From: Dimorphilus gyrociliatus
Taxonomy: Eukaryota > Annelida > Polychaeta > Dinophilidae
NCBI GenBank assembly: GCA_904063045.1
Contig: CAJFCJ010000002.1
Coordinates: 1,634,422 to 1,698,421 of the forward strand
Length of the DNA: 64,000 nucleotides
Direction of reading: 5' to 3'
Numbering within the stretch: position 1 is the first letter of the stretch; each line of letters opens with the position of its first letter. Shown piece after piece: positions 1 through 12,200 of this stretch. Below the pieces are notes generated by a model. It did not search any database, was not told the origin of the DNA, and saw only the letters and a program-made list of their open reading frames with translations. The translations under genes and the position numbers were made by a program.

Positions 1-1328
1 CTAGCCACCTCTATAGTGAAGTGAAAGTAGAAAAGTAAAAAATTTCATTCCCAGTATATAGATTCATACAAACCGAATAACCTAAGATGCATATTGGTAA
101 TTGGATTGAAAGACCCGCATGCCAGAAGTATAATTTTCGTAACGCCAGGCATTATAGCTATGACTGCTCTGCAAAACGGTAGATAATTTTTTGTCGTCTG
201 CTACCAACAACAGTTTTCGTAAAAGATGTTGAAATTTCGACAAAACCCGTTATTGATTTTAGAGAGTGTAGCATAAACTTGAAATCTCTTTTAAAAACGA
301 ACAAAAAACCCAGCAAAATAATAATCTTAATTACATTGTTTATAGAATTTTAAATAATTGACATTCGTATTCGATTGATGTTAAAATTGAAAAGAAAAGA
401 GAAAAAATCAATTTCTTTCGATAGAAATTGTACTTTTCTTTCATTCAAAAATATACTATACTTGTTTATATTTTCTTATTGTAACAATAGGATTTTAGAT
501 GAATATCATCAATAATACAATTTATAATAGGAAAAAATTGAGAGATAATACATTCAAAAAGAGATTAGATTTATTATGTATTCTATTTATATGATATTTA
601 TAATGATAATATTGGAGTTATCTTGAAATTTTTTAAGTAGTTGCATGTAAATAAAGTTTAGATTATTAGAATCTACAATAAAAGAAAGAAATATAACAAA
701 TGTACTAAAACAGGTTAATAAGGACGAAAGCATCCTATTTCGTTAATACAGCGCATCTAGCGCTTGATATAGAGTTAATTATTAAAACATAATATTTTAA
801 ATATATTTTTATCTGATGTTAAATGTGTATAACAGCATATAAAATATCAACTATTAGGGAACACTATACTTCTAGCTATAAACTTAAAGATAGACGGGAA
901 GATGGGAAAAAACAACATCAGAATACAAATTTTTTATATATTACACCTTGTTTGTTTGGATTGTTTGCTTCTTTTTTCCATTTCTATTTATATTCATATA
1001 GATTGTTTTCTACATTGTATTCGTTATTAATTATATTGTAGTATATGAATGTATAAAGCCAAATAAGTATCAGCAGAGTTAATATGTTGTGTCAAAAAAA
1101 AGTCGAAAGAAGTAAGAATAAACGTCTTTTAAACGAAAGTAAAGGATTTCATTAAGTTGCCTTTAGACGTTTTACGATGCTTTATTAACATTTAAGAAAG
1201 TATATTACAGTCTCTATTCACATATTGTTAATTTCTTAGCTAAAAAACTACTCTGGAGTGTTCTTTATAAGCTCTTATTCCTTAGAATGTTATCTTACTA
1301 ATCTATAATTACAATATTTTATGTATAT

Positions 1329-1369
<41 letters not shown>

Positions 1370-1928
1370 TGATCAACGTATTCCACATATTTATTTATAT
1401 TCCTAATTATACACTAACCATAAATATTGACCTTACTAAATTTATTAATATTAAATATTGACTTATTTACCATATTACTTTAAAAATATGCTATATCCTT
1501 AAACACTTTCAATATTAGTAAGATTTTCGAATAGCATATTATATCAATACTAGATATTTTACATTCTGAAGACAGTAATATTTATCTAACTAAGAATTTT
1601 ATCTTCCTCTTTGATTTAGTATTTATGTATATAAATACAATTGTATGCTTTATTTATTAACAGTTTATTATATTTACGTTAAGTAATATTTTTATAAAAC
1701 TGTAAATCAATAAAAAGGTTATAACTTTGACTATAAAGAAACTTTTTTGGGTCGAAAATGATAATATTTAGAAGAAACTAAAGGATTCCTTACCGGTACT
1801 GCGAGTGTTCCTTGTCTTGTGGTGCACTTTACCAATTGCTCTAGTTCTTATTTTATTCGATATCGTAGCGACATCGGACTAAGAGAAAATGGACAGATTT
1901 AGCTAGATACCAACAATTTTTTTAAAAA
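1..1928. other. Gene-free left flank
   Basis: No open frame here resembles a known protein. The longest (823-1041, +) is low complexity and AT-driven. The stretch is strongly AT-rich, carries one long TA microsatellite, and presumably holds the 5' untranslated and promoter region of DCAF10 plus the end of an unseen neighbour. I see no RNA gene in it. Confidence 0.6.
1333..1367. repeat. TA dinucleotide microsatellite
   Basis: About 17 uninterrupted TA units. This is a simple repeat with no coding potential and is likely length-polymorphic. Confidence 0.95.
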
Positions 1929-3167
1929 ATGTTGACTATGATATTGAATAGAAAAAAACGACTAAATTTAGTTGATTTTACTCATTTTATGTGTTCTGAA
2001 CAGCTTTTTAAGAAAGAGAGAGCGATATTACAGTATTCAAGCCATCAATATCGAAATACGGATAAATTTCATTTACATCAGAACAAATTGGGTCATAATG
2101 CAGTTTACAATATAGCTTATTCAAGGGAGGGAAATATTGTTTTGGCTGGCTATGAAGGAGGATCGATTTCAGCTTTCCACCCATTGATTCCCGAGGTCAA
2201 ACCATTATTCACAAATGAAAATGCTCACTTGGATAGTGTCAATGGATTTCATTTTATAAGTTCAACCAAATTCGCTAGCTGCTCAGATGATACTACTGTT
2301 AAAATATGGGACGTAAGATTTTTCAGGAATCCAATACAAACGCTTACCGAGTTGTCTGATTGGGCTAAGAACATCCATTACAATTCTGAAAGAAAGCTTT
2401 TAATAACTTCAGCTCTGCATAAAAGAATTGCTATCTACGAATTAAATAACGATGTTTTTCAGCCAGTTATTTTACTTGATCATAAAAACGATTTATTAAG
2501 GACAGCCCTTATGAGAAACAACGACACATTGTTTTTAACTGAATATAATACAGGCAGACTACATTGCATTAAAGACTTTGATAAATACCTACAAAGGATA
2601 AGAGAGCATTCTAAGGAGGCTATTTCTCATTGGAGGATATCTGAAGAAGATCTGACGCAAACATCTTATGCTTTTGAAGCATCGGATTCTGAGCAAGAAG
2701 CCTTCCAAAAAACTTTTGTTTCCTCCTTAACGCCTCATCCTCTCGATTGGTGTATAGCTGTTCGAGGTATAAGACAATTGAACTCGACAAATTACACGTG
2801 CGTGTTTGATATGCACAGCCCAAGTAACGGTTGTAGCAAACCAACAGCGTACGCTCGACCAACATTAACTCATTACCATAAAGAGTCAAACGTAAGGAGA
2901 GATTTTATAAAAGAAATATCTTTTTCGTGCGACGGCCGAGTTATAGCATCACCTCTTGCAAAAGGATTTCGATTATTTGGTTTTGGAACTGACTGTCCAC
3001 ACTACGCACCTATAAAACTTAATGATATAACAGAGCTAACAACAATTTACGAACACTATGATAGGTCTGAAGGTTACGTTTATACCGCCAAATTTTCTCC
3101 AACAGACTATCATTTAGTCATTGGATGCTCTAAAGGAACAGTAAAATTCTGCTATCCTAGATTATAA
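1929..3167 (+). CDS. DCAF10: DDB1- and CUL4-associated factor 10 (WD-repeat)
   Basis: Single-exon gene of 412 residues starting at an ATG. The protein is a WD40 propeller: HNAVYNIAYSREGNIVLAGY opens the first blade (about residue 56), and SCSDDTTVKIWDVR (about residue 117) carries the WDxR (DWD) box through which DCAFs dock on DDB1. The C-terminal part, with FIKEISFSCDGRVIASP and TAKFSPTDYHLVIGCSKG, matches the end of vertebrate DCAF10 as I remember it. The family serves as substrate receptor of CUL4-DDB1 ubiquitin ligases. The lack of introns is notable because nearly all long neighbours are heavily spliced. It converges on PEMT, about 270 bp downstream. The family call is strong; the substrate is unknown. 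Confidence 0.88.
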   Translation: MLTMILNRKKRLNLVDFTHFMCSEQLFKKERAILQYSSHQYRNTDKFHLHQNKLGHNAVYNIAYSREGNIVLAGYEGGSISAFHPLIPEVKPLFTNENAHLDSVNGFHFISSTKFASCSDDTTVKIWDVRFFRNPIQTLTELSDWAKNIHYNSERKLLITSALHKRIAIYELNNDVFQPVILLDHKNDLLRTALMRNNDTLFLTEYNTGRLHCIKDFDKYLQRIREHSKEAISHWRISEEDLTQTSYAFEASDSEQEAFQKTFVSSLTPHPLDWCIAVRGIRQLNSTNYTCVFDMHSPSNGCSKPTAYARPTLTHYHKESNVRRDFIKEISFSCDGRVIASPLAKGFRLFGFGTDCPHYAPIKLNDITELTTIYEHYDRSEGYVYTAKFSPTDYHLVIGCSKGTVKFCYPRL

Positions 3168-3438
3168 TATAAACCGCTAAATTTAAATAGAATTTTCAAA
3201 ATGGTCTTTAACAAAAGTTCAAAATTTGTAAAAAGTTTATTTCCGAAGAAACTATTAATAAATTAAATCATTAATTTTGTTAACAATTTTTTTATACTTT
3301 TCCCTTTTGATTATTTATCGCAACTCAAATCAAGCTAGGAAGACGGTTAGCTGATTAGTTAGTAACTGATAGAAAGTATAGAAGAAAATATTATGCGATC
3401 CTTCGACCCTATATAAAGAATTATGCTGATTTGTTCTT

Positions 3439-4255
3439 CTAATTTGTTTTGGATTTTTTGTATATTTCATCCGTAAATGGCCTATCAAAATAATGGAAAA
3501 TTAATTAATAAATAGATAAAAATTCATTATTCTAACCCTTCATATCTGGTAGCACAGTAGTAGACAATTGAGACAAAAGTTGATAATATTAAGCCAGCTT
3601 GACTGGCATAAACAAACGAATAACCAAAAAATATTGCAGTAGATCCATAGTACATTGGATGTTCAAAGATACTAAATGGGAATCCCGTTACTTTTTTCTT
3701 CATAAGAAAACCAAAATAGTCTCCAAGAAAAGTTCCATTAAACCCTAACCTGAAAAAACTCGTAAGCACTAAAATTATTCCAAACACGTTCAAGAAAAAG
3801 CCTAAAAACAATGCCCAATTCTCTTGCAAAAGGTACCAGCTTGGCTGACTCCTAAGAGTATTCATAAACCTGAAGTAAAAAATCAGTTATATGAAATCTC
3901 TAATATTGCAAAATAAATACAAATGGTCTCTCATCAGGCCATTCACAACAATAGAAAATGCCAGTAGATAGACTGCAATTTGAGGTTTTCTTATAAATTT
4001 GCTAATGTTCTTCGTTCTGTATTCATATCTTGCAACAATATTCCAATATAACGGACAAAATAATATTGCGCACAGACAGTAATAAAAGTTGAGATCTTTG
4101 AAATTAACAGCATCAAACAATATGAAATGTTCGGGCATTTCAGCCTGTAAAAATTAAAATATTAGTTAAAAAAGTGTTAAATATTCACTTACTTTAGACC
4201 AATCTACTCTTTCAAACAATTCACAACAACTAAACTGACGATAATCGAAAACCAT
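3439..4255 (-). CDS. PEMT: Phosphatidylethanolamine N-methyltransferase
   Basis: Four exons: ATG at 4255; splice to an exon ending near 3920; a third exon from about 3867 to 3532; and a short last exon that stops at 3439. About 220 residues, close to the vertebrate length of 199. It is a polytopic ER-membrane enzyme that methylates phosphatidylethanolamine to phosphatidylcholine with S-adenosylmethionine. The core GFNGTFLGDYFG followed by FPFSIFEHPMYYGSTA is diagnostic. Reading through the last donor gives a false end EGLE; splicing GG to G CCA TTT ACG instead yields YEGPFTDEIY, matching the vertebrate tail. Two reported SAM-contact motifs are altered: the GxG of the third helix reads V-F-G, and the EE pair near the C-terminus reads E-G. 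Confidence 0.87.
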
Positions 4256-5121
4256 GTTACTAAAATTACTTTTACAACAATTTTCTAAAGTCTATATATT
4301 ATCTATATTGCTTCTTTTTACTCGTCTAAGCCGTATGTTTTACATATAGTTTTTTGTAACAGGTTCGCATATCGACAAAAGCGCTCCAAGTGTTTGAAAT
4401 ATATTTTTATTTTTCTCTAACAGTATATTAAACGTTCTTGTGAAATACTTTCATTTGCGATTGAAACTTCTAATATATTCATACTCTGGTTTGCTTTAGT
4501 AAATACAATTTGAACAAATCATTAACTTATTCTATTAATTTTTACTTATCTAATTTAGGTATTCGTCTTAGAGGTGAAATATGTAAAAAGTTGTTCTAAT
4601 AGCAAATATATACAAATAGAATAGTACATACAGCGTTCCCAGACATTCCGCAAATTTTTCAGTTTGTTAAGAAATCAATTACAGTTGACTATATACTCTT
4701 TCGGCTACTGAAAGGTCGATTAGAGTTTGAAAGGTTATTCAAATAACACAAAATTAATGATATGAGAGATATTACTAACTTTCACAGATAGTGACGTAGC
4801 AAACTTGATCTTTATCTAAACAAAAAAAAGAACGAATGCAAATGAAATGGAAAATTTCGTTTATAAAATATTATATTGAAGTGATGTTATTAATTTATAA
4901 ATTACATCAACAAACGCAACTAAATTCTCTTCGCTTGAATAGCAAGAATTTTTCAGTTTATCTCATTTGATAAACTATACAAACAGAACACTGACTATCT
5001 GTAGTATAGGCTGAATTTCTATCGAATTTTGACCGATCATTTCAAACTTAGCGCGGTGTCCAAAAAGACATGAGCGATAAAATAGCTTATTTCGTCTCGT
5101 GCTACACGAGACTCTGTCATT
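4256..5121. other. Divergent intergenic region PEMT/UTP14
   Basis: An 866-bp AT-rich space between two divergent start codons, so it should hold both promoters. No coding frame is credible. The only clear structure is the perfect inverted repeat just upstream of the UTP14 ATG, listed separately. Confidence 0.6.
5094..5112 (+). promoter_or_regulatory. Perfect 8-bp inverted repeat, possible 5' UTR hairpin
   Basis: GTCTCGTG, loop CTA, CACGAGAC. The two arms are exact reverse complements and the repeat ends 9 nt before the UTP14 start codon. If transcribed it would form a short GC-rich stem in the 5' leader; as DNA it is a palindromic protein-binding candidate. Function is inferred from position only. 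Confidence 0.5.
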
Positions 5122-7608
5122 ATGGTTAAAAATAAGGGAAAACTCGATAAGATGGTTTGTACAACTTTTAAGTCATTATCTATATGTAATAATATTTATC
5201 TGGCCAGGAGGAGAAGCTTGATAAACAACGGCATGCCAAATTACTCCAATCTATTGGCAAATTGGATGGAAATACAAGGTACTGTTTGATATAATGGCAA
5301 TATTTTAAAGTAAAATATACTAAACTTTTATCATACGTGTTTTAATCAGCTTGGGTAAGATAGAAAGAACTGAAGCATCAGATAAATTGTCTGATTTCAA
5401 TTTAATGTCAACTGGAGAAAAAGTTGATGTTTCCGAGTTATTGCAATCACTGAATAAAGATAGAAAAGAAAAGAGCAAGTTGAAGAAAAGATTAGAAAAA
5501 CTCGAATCGAAAAAGGATACATTAAGTGCTCCTTTAGCAACAGCTACACAGCAAAGAGTATATATTTTACCTTAATATAGCTTTATGCTAAATAAGATTT
5601 CTTTGTAGCTTGAGAGGAAACAAATCTATAAAGACACAGTAGATGAAGTTTCAAAATGGGACAGTACTGTGGAAAAAAATCGTATGGCCGATCAATTAAT
5701 ATTTCCTTTAAATACGGAGAGGTTAGATGTAATTGACAAAAGTCATATATCCAAGACGTTTTCCAAGAAAAATTCCCTGGAAATGGAAGTTGCTCAAATG
5801 GTTCATGGAAGTGATTTTGCTGCAAATAAAGAAAAATCTCTAACAAAGGCTGAACAGCGTGCACTAGCGGCAATGAGTTTAGAAGAGGTAAATACATTTT
5901 ATAGCCATAAACGTCATATATCTACTTATTTTATAGGCTAAATTGAAAAGATCGGAAGTACAAAAAATGAGAGTAAAATTGTCTTATTTAGAAGAAAAGT
6001 TAAAGCGTCAGAAGCGTATTAAAAGTAGAAAGTGAGTTACAAACTTCTCCAAATTAATTTTATATAGACATAAATTCTTTCAAGGTTTCATCGACATCAG
6101 AGAATAGAGAAGTCTAAACAAGAAGAGAAACTATTGGAACACTTAAGTGAAAATGATCCTGAAAAATTTAATGAATATGTAAAAAAACATTTAAAAGATA
6201 GAGTCGAAGTTTGTGTTATTTAATTTATTTAATTTTCGAATATGACTATATCAATTGTTTGTTAAAGGAGCGAATGAGCCTAAAGCACAAAGCCAAAAAT
6301 AGCAGATTTGCGAAAAAAATGAAAAAATATGCTAAATTTGACACCATTGCTAAAGCAAATTTAAATATAATGAGAGAAAAGAGTCAGGCTCTACTTGCTA
6401 AACGAAAAGAGTTTGAAGTCAGCAGCGACGAGGATGAAACTATCGATCAGAATAAACCTATGGATGAATCTGGAGATCAACCTGAAGAAAAGAAAAATGG
6501 TCAGAAATTGATTCTAGCTAACAATCATTGGTTGGATTTATTGACTGGTAAGACACAAGACTCAACTAGTAGTCAACCAGTAGCTTTCGAAGAGGCAGAA
6601 TTTGAGGTAAAGCCCCTTGAAAAATCTAAGAAGGAAAAAAATTCTAAGAAAAATAAAAATTCAACTGGTAAAAAAGCAAAATCGAAAAAACGAAAAAGTG
6701 AAGAGACTGCAGTGACATCCGAAATTAGACAAACTGAAGAAAAGGAACTATTTAATTTAAAAGCAAATCAGTCAGATCCAATACCTTTAGTAAGAAAGAA
6801 ATGTATAGATGAGTATGATGAGGGCGATCTAGATAAATCTTTGGTTAGAAAGAAACTGAAGAAATCAAATGAAATCGATACTACTAAATTCATGAGGATT
6901 GATCAAACATTGAAGTTGGTCGAAAAGCCGAAAATGGTTGATGATCAAGCTGACGATGGCATATTAACAGATAGTGATGATGAGGTACTTATGTTAGATA
7001 CTTCTACAATTTGTAATACTTTAAATTTTAGAATAAGGTCACTATTGCTGAGGCTTTCGCCGACGATGATCTTGTAGCAGACTTTGAGGAGGAAAAAAAG
7101 CAAACAGAAAATCAGGAAAAAGCAAAGGATGTTGATTTATTTCTTCCTGGTTGGGGTTCATGGGGAGGTTCAGGTGTTCCAGATGCTCCAGCCAAAAAGA
7201 AAAAAAAGTAATAAGAAATTTTTTCTTTCATTCAATATATCATAAAAAATGATTCTGCTTTTAGATTTATTATTAAGGCGCCTGATATTGAAAGAAGAGA
7301 TGCAAAATTAAAAGATGTTATCATTGCTGAAAGCAAAGATGACGTAGTGTCTAAACATCAGGTGAGAACCGTGACTAGCAAATAAGAAATGGCATACATT
7401 TTAAAATTTTATTTTAAAGGTTCATAGTCTACCCTTCCCTTTCACGAAAGTGAAAGACTTTGAAAAGAGCATTAGAGCTCCTATAGGAAAAAATTGGAAT
7501 ACGCAATCCTCTTATAAAACTCTTATTAAACCGAATATTGTCTCGAAGATGGGACATAAAATTGACCCTTTGAGCAAATCGAGCAGAGAGGATATTAATC
7601 GAAGTTAA
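5122..7608 (+). CDS. UTP14A: U3 snoRNA-associated protein UTP14
   Basis: Multi-exon gene (about nine exons, introns roughly 50-70 nt). It starts MVKNKGKLDKM at 5122 and ends at TAA 7606-7608. UTP14 is a nucleolar component of the small-subunit processome that activates the DHR1/DHX37 helicase during 18S rRNA maturation. Diagnostic stretches are ERMSLKHKAKNSRFAKK after the splice near 6270, the acidic/lysine-rich middle, FLPGWGSWGG near 7143, and the C-terminal block beginning IKAPDIERRDAKLKDVI, with SLPFPFTKVKDFEKSI and APIGKNWN. The order of motifs matches the family throughout. The protein is very rich in Lys and Glu, as is usual for nucleolar scaffolds. Exact inner exon edges are approximate. 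Confidence 0.9.
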
Positions 7609-7834
7609 TTTGGGATCTTTACATCATTAGCCTTTGTTATGTTTGAAATACGGCTGTAAAATAAATTTAATAAATATTTTTCCAAAAATTTCGAGAATGT
7701 AACTTATAAAATGCTATAATTAAGTGAAATCCCCTCCTTGAGAGGTGTTGTTATATTTTCTTCTCATAAGATTTAATGATTTTGTGGATATAGTTTATTC
7801 TATGTAAATTGTATAGATATATAAAAACAATTAA

Positions 7835-8288
7835 TTATCGAGGAAAGGGATCAACTCTACTCTTTCGTAATAAGAAATCAACTTTTCTCTTCATTTCTGC
7901 ATCATACATTCGGATATTCTTTTCCAGGCAGAGTCTCTGTCTTGTTTGATAAGGTTTTTCATAATATTTCAATCTCTTTGATGTTTCAGTTATTCGCTCA
8001 TTCTTCAAAATACTGTAGCAAATTATGATTATGAGTTTAAAAAATCTAAAGATGTATTTTGTAAAATATATAATACAACTCTTCTTCAACAGAAGAATTC
8101 TAATTTAAGGAACCTAACGAAATCAGAACCAAATCATGTGTTTACTTTTATTCAATCAGATTGTGCAAAACATCAATAGTAACATACCGTTCTAAAGAGT
8201 TGTATGCGGCTTCCAAGTTTTTATTCTGAACTAAAACAGTTCGGGCAAAGAAGCCGGGATGTAAATAATGGCAGCGAAATCCGGGCAT
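7835..8288 (-). CDS. MRPS21: Mitochondrial small ribosomal subunit protein bS21m
   Basis: Two exons. Exon 1 (8288 down to about 8188) encodes MPGFRCHYLHPGFFARTVLV and on to NSLER. A GT..AG intron follows and exon 2 ends at 7835. The junction joins LER to ILKNERITETSKR, and the rest (KYYEKPYQTRQRLCLEKNIR, then MKRKVDFLLRKSRVDPF) follows vertebrate MRPS21 almost residue for residue. bS21m is a small basic protein on the platform of the mitoribosomal small subunit. The total of about 92 residues fits the family's usual length (human 87). The upstream N-terminus is basic, compatible with mitochondrial import. It is tail to tail with UTP14 and head to head with PIK3C3. An ETS-type motif lies about 30 nt upstream of the ATG. 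Confidence 0.88.
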
Positions 8289-9270
8289 GATTTTGACCTT
8301 AACGAAAGCTATTCTACTTCCGGTTGAATATTCTGCTCACATGTATTACGCGAATAGAAGATATATCATTCAAAGTTTCCAGTATAAGGAATTTATTTAC
8401 ATTTGCAATTAAAAAACTACAAAGTCTATGCCTTCAAAACAGTATAGGTAAAATTTAAGACTTTAAAACTTTTTGATTGTATTTTATAGCTATTTAAATT
8501 TTCTTTCATAATAATAGGATCTTCTTTCAAAATATTTATTAAAAATAACTAAAAATAACTTCAAGAGAGATGATTAGAAGATATTTTCTTTGATAAATAT
8601 TTAGATATTACAAGTTCTATTATTAGCTGATTTTAGAATATGTCAAAAGGTTAAGAGCTCAGAAAAGTTATATAATATATTTTTGTTAGACACTTTGTAT
8701 ACAGCAGCCTAAAAAATATACAAAAAGAATAATAAGAAATTAGATTTACACCTTTGACACCCCTTTTTTGAAATAATATCATGTTATTTATTTAGCAAAC
8801 AATGGATATTATTTCAAATATATAAAAATATACTTAAGATTAATTATTCCATTTAACATTTGTTAATAGTTTTAATGGATTTAATTGAAAGAAAAGATAG
8901 TCTAAGGTAAAAAAAAACAAAAATTTAAATTAAAGTATGGTTAAGCTCGTTTTGAGAGGGGAACTGGTACCAGAGAGACTATAATATGTTTATACGAATC
9001 AGATGATTTTTCGAAAGTAGATTTCACACGTAAACACTTATGTCCTCAAACGGTTTTTGATGACAGTTTGCGAGTAAAACAAGTAAAGTATTATTGGTAA
9101 CTATTTTACTCAACTAGAAACATTGCCAATTGATTTATTATGATAAGAGTGATAATATAGGAAATTTTTAGTGTCGTCTGTTTGTTATTTCCTTGAAATA
9201 CGTAGAGAAGCCAAAATACCTATTCTTCTTTCTGGAAAGTTGCAATTTTAGTGTAATATTTTTCAGAACG
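8289..9270. other. Divergent intergenic region MRPS21/PIK3C3
   Basis: About 980 bp between two divergent start codons. There is no credible coding frame. It is AT-rich with several short A and T runs. The only motif I would single out is the ETS core next to MRPS21. Confidence 0.6.
8316..8323 (-). promoter_or_regulatory. ETS/GABP-type motif
   Basis: CCGGAAGT on the minus strand, 28-35 nt upstream of the MRPS21 start codon. GABP sites are known in many vertebrate promoters of nuclear-encoded mitochondrial genes. An exact 8-mer in an AT-rich flank, at this position, is suggestive but unproven. Confidence 0.45.
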
Positions 9271-12200
9271 ATGGATCATGGTGCTAATAATCTGGCTGAA
9301 GTGGAAAATTTTCACTATATATACAGTTGTGATTTGAACATTCCAGTTGAAGTGAAAATGTAAGTTTTGGAGATAGTTCCATTTGATTTTAAAGTTTTTC
9401 ATTTAAATATGGTACAGCGGAACTTTGGAAGGGGATAGGAAGAAACCTTCTTACAAAGATCTATTGGACGATCCCCTATCCCATTTTATTCACACACAAA
9501 GTCCGAAGAATAACTCTGACTTGCTCGTAACGTGCCAGTTATTTTCAGGAGATAGAGAAATCTGTTTACCAATAAGTACTGCTTACAAACCATTTTCCAC
9601 CAGATTTAAGTATGAAATTAATCTTTTTATGCTAATTTCTTTCTATAAACTATATTAAAATGACATTCATATGAAATACAGCTGGAATGAATGGATTAAA
9701 CTACCAGTTCGATATAGTGACCTACCACGAGAAGCCATCCTTGGATTTACAATTTGGGAAGCATGCAGAACGGAGGATTCGAAGGCGGTTGGAGGGACTA
9801 CGTTGAATATATTTAGCAAACGAGGGTAAATTAATGATATTAATGATGAAAAGAGCTATAAAGCAAACTAACGTTTTAATGTGTGCATCTGTTATTAGTG
9901 TACTTAGGCAAGGCATGTATGACTTGAAAGTCTGGCCAAATGTTGAAGCGGACGGTTTACATGGAACCACAGACGGTCGAGTTAGTGGCCAAATGGATGA
10001 GATGGGTAGACTTTCTAAAGTAATTGATTTTTTTTTTGACTTAGAATAGCTTATAATCAATAAAAATGTTTCTTAAATTCACAGCTGGCAAAGCGTCATA
10101 GAAACGGGCAAATGCCAAAAGTAGATTGGTTGGATAGACTTGCATTTAGAGAAATCGAGAAGATAAACGCTCGTCAAAAGAAGGAATCGAATAATATTTA
10201 TCTAAATATTGAATTTCCTCGTATTCACTTGAACGACATAAATCATAGCGTTGTTTACTACGAAGAAGTAAGTTTAACTTATTTAATTGATATATACTGA
10301 AGGAACTTTTTGTTAGGGTGCCGACGATGTCAACATCTTTCAAACTGCATCGGAAGACTCCTTAATGCTTTTTGATCCCGACATTAACGAAGTTTGTAAA
10401 AATCAATAAAATATAATTATCATTTTCAAATTCTCTGTTTATTTCAAGGATAATCTAGTCGAAAATAAGCATCACATATTAACAAGATGTCAAAAGAGTG
10501 CAGCTGTAGATAAGGAGCTAAAACCTAATGCAGAAGATAAAAAGAGACTTGGGGTAAAATAGATACAATTTTATTTTATTGTTTAATTATTAAATGCCCT
10601 TTTTTAAGACAATCTTTCCTTTTCAATTAGAAAATTGTCGATTATCCCAGTAGTCGTAGTTTAACGGCAGATGAGAAAGATTTTCTTTGGAAATTTCGTT
10701 ATCATTTATCAGCTGAGAAAAAGGTTAATCGAATAATAATAATAAATAAATTAGGTGATTTTCATTCTTCTTTCCATTTAGGCTTTAACGAAATTCTTAA
10801 GAACGGTCGATTTCAACGTTACGGAAGAAAAGAATCATGCTTTAGAAATGATGTGGAATTGGGAACCTATTGATCCTGAAGATGCTTTAGAATTGTTGGG
10901 TAAAGAATGGCAGGAACAAAATATCAGGGAATATGCAGTGTCTAGATTAAATAGAGCAGAAAATGAGGATTTATTACTTTATTTATTACAGCTGGTTCAG
11001 GTACTGTTTTCTTCTATATTTAGTATTGATAATAAAGATATTAATTTTAAATATTATAGGGTTTACGATATGAAAATCCAGACTGTATTATGAATGGTTT
11101 AAGAGAAGATGAAAAGCGCTATAAAAATATGAATAGAAGACCGTCGACAAGCAGAAATGAGATTGAAATTAGCCGCTGTTCGGATGATACTCAAATTACT
11201 GATTCAACTTCATCAAAAATCAGTAATAAAATAAATGAATATAATAATCTTCCAGCATTTTTAATATATCGGGCAAAAGAAGATTTTGTTTTAACAAATT
11301 ACTTCTATTGGTACTTAGTAGCTGAACAACCGGATCAGATAGCTGGTAAAGAATCTAGTTCATTTCAAAATAATATATTCTCAAGAATGTTAGAATGGTT
11401 TGCTCTTGTTTTAAATTCTGTAAATATTTCTATTATTTAATTTAACGATTAAATTAATAATATTTATCTATTAAAAATAGTCTGATGAAAAAACAAAGCA
11501 AACTTATCATCATTTAAAGTGTCAGCAACAGTTAGTAAGAAATTTAACGCAGCTTACTGAACATCTTTCAAGATTTAATACAAGACAGAAGAAGGTATAG
11601 ATAATGATTATACTAATATATTGTTTGTATTGATTATCATTGTTTTATTTAGATTGAAAGATTAAGAGAAATGTTAAAGGATCAAGAACCTGGAAAGTTC
11701 AATTTCGTTCAATTTAATCCTCTACCATTACCTTTAGATCCTGCAGTTACAGTCAACTCTATAGTTGTAGACGATGCATCTGTCTTTAATGTAGGTCTTG
11801 GTAACTTAATTAGAATACTTAATATTGTATCATTTTACTTTTCAATTAAACAGAGTTCAATGGCACCATGTAGATTAACATTTAGGAAATATGAATCAAA
11901 TGATGATAAAGATAATTACGTAACAATATTTAAGCATGGTGACGATATGAGACAAGATCAACTTGTTCTGCAGATGATAACATTAATGGATAGAGTAAAT
12001 ATTCTAGTTTTTATTAGTTTTCAATCATTTTTTAATATTTGTTATTTATGAATAGATTTTACGAAAAGAGAATTTAGATTTAAAGTTAACTCCGTATAAA
12101 GTTTTGGCATTTGATAATAAACACGGCCTAGTTGAATTTGTAGAATCGCAACCAGTTAGAGAAATTTTGGGTAAAGATGGTAGCATATTAGAATATTTAC

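Noticed and set aside
823-1041. 72-codon plus-strand frame
   Set aside because: Starts at an ATG but has AT-driven composition and no recognisable motif; random frames of this length are expected here.
3527-3531. Apparent PEMT C-terminus EGLE
   Set aside because: Intron read-through; splicing to the next exon recovers the conserved PFTDEIY tail.
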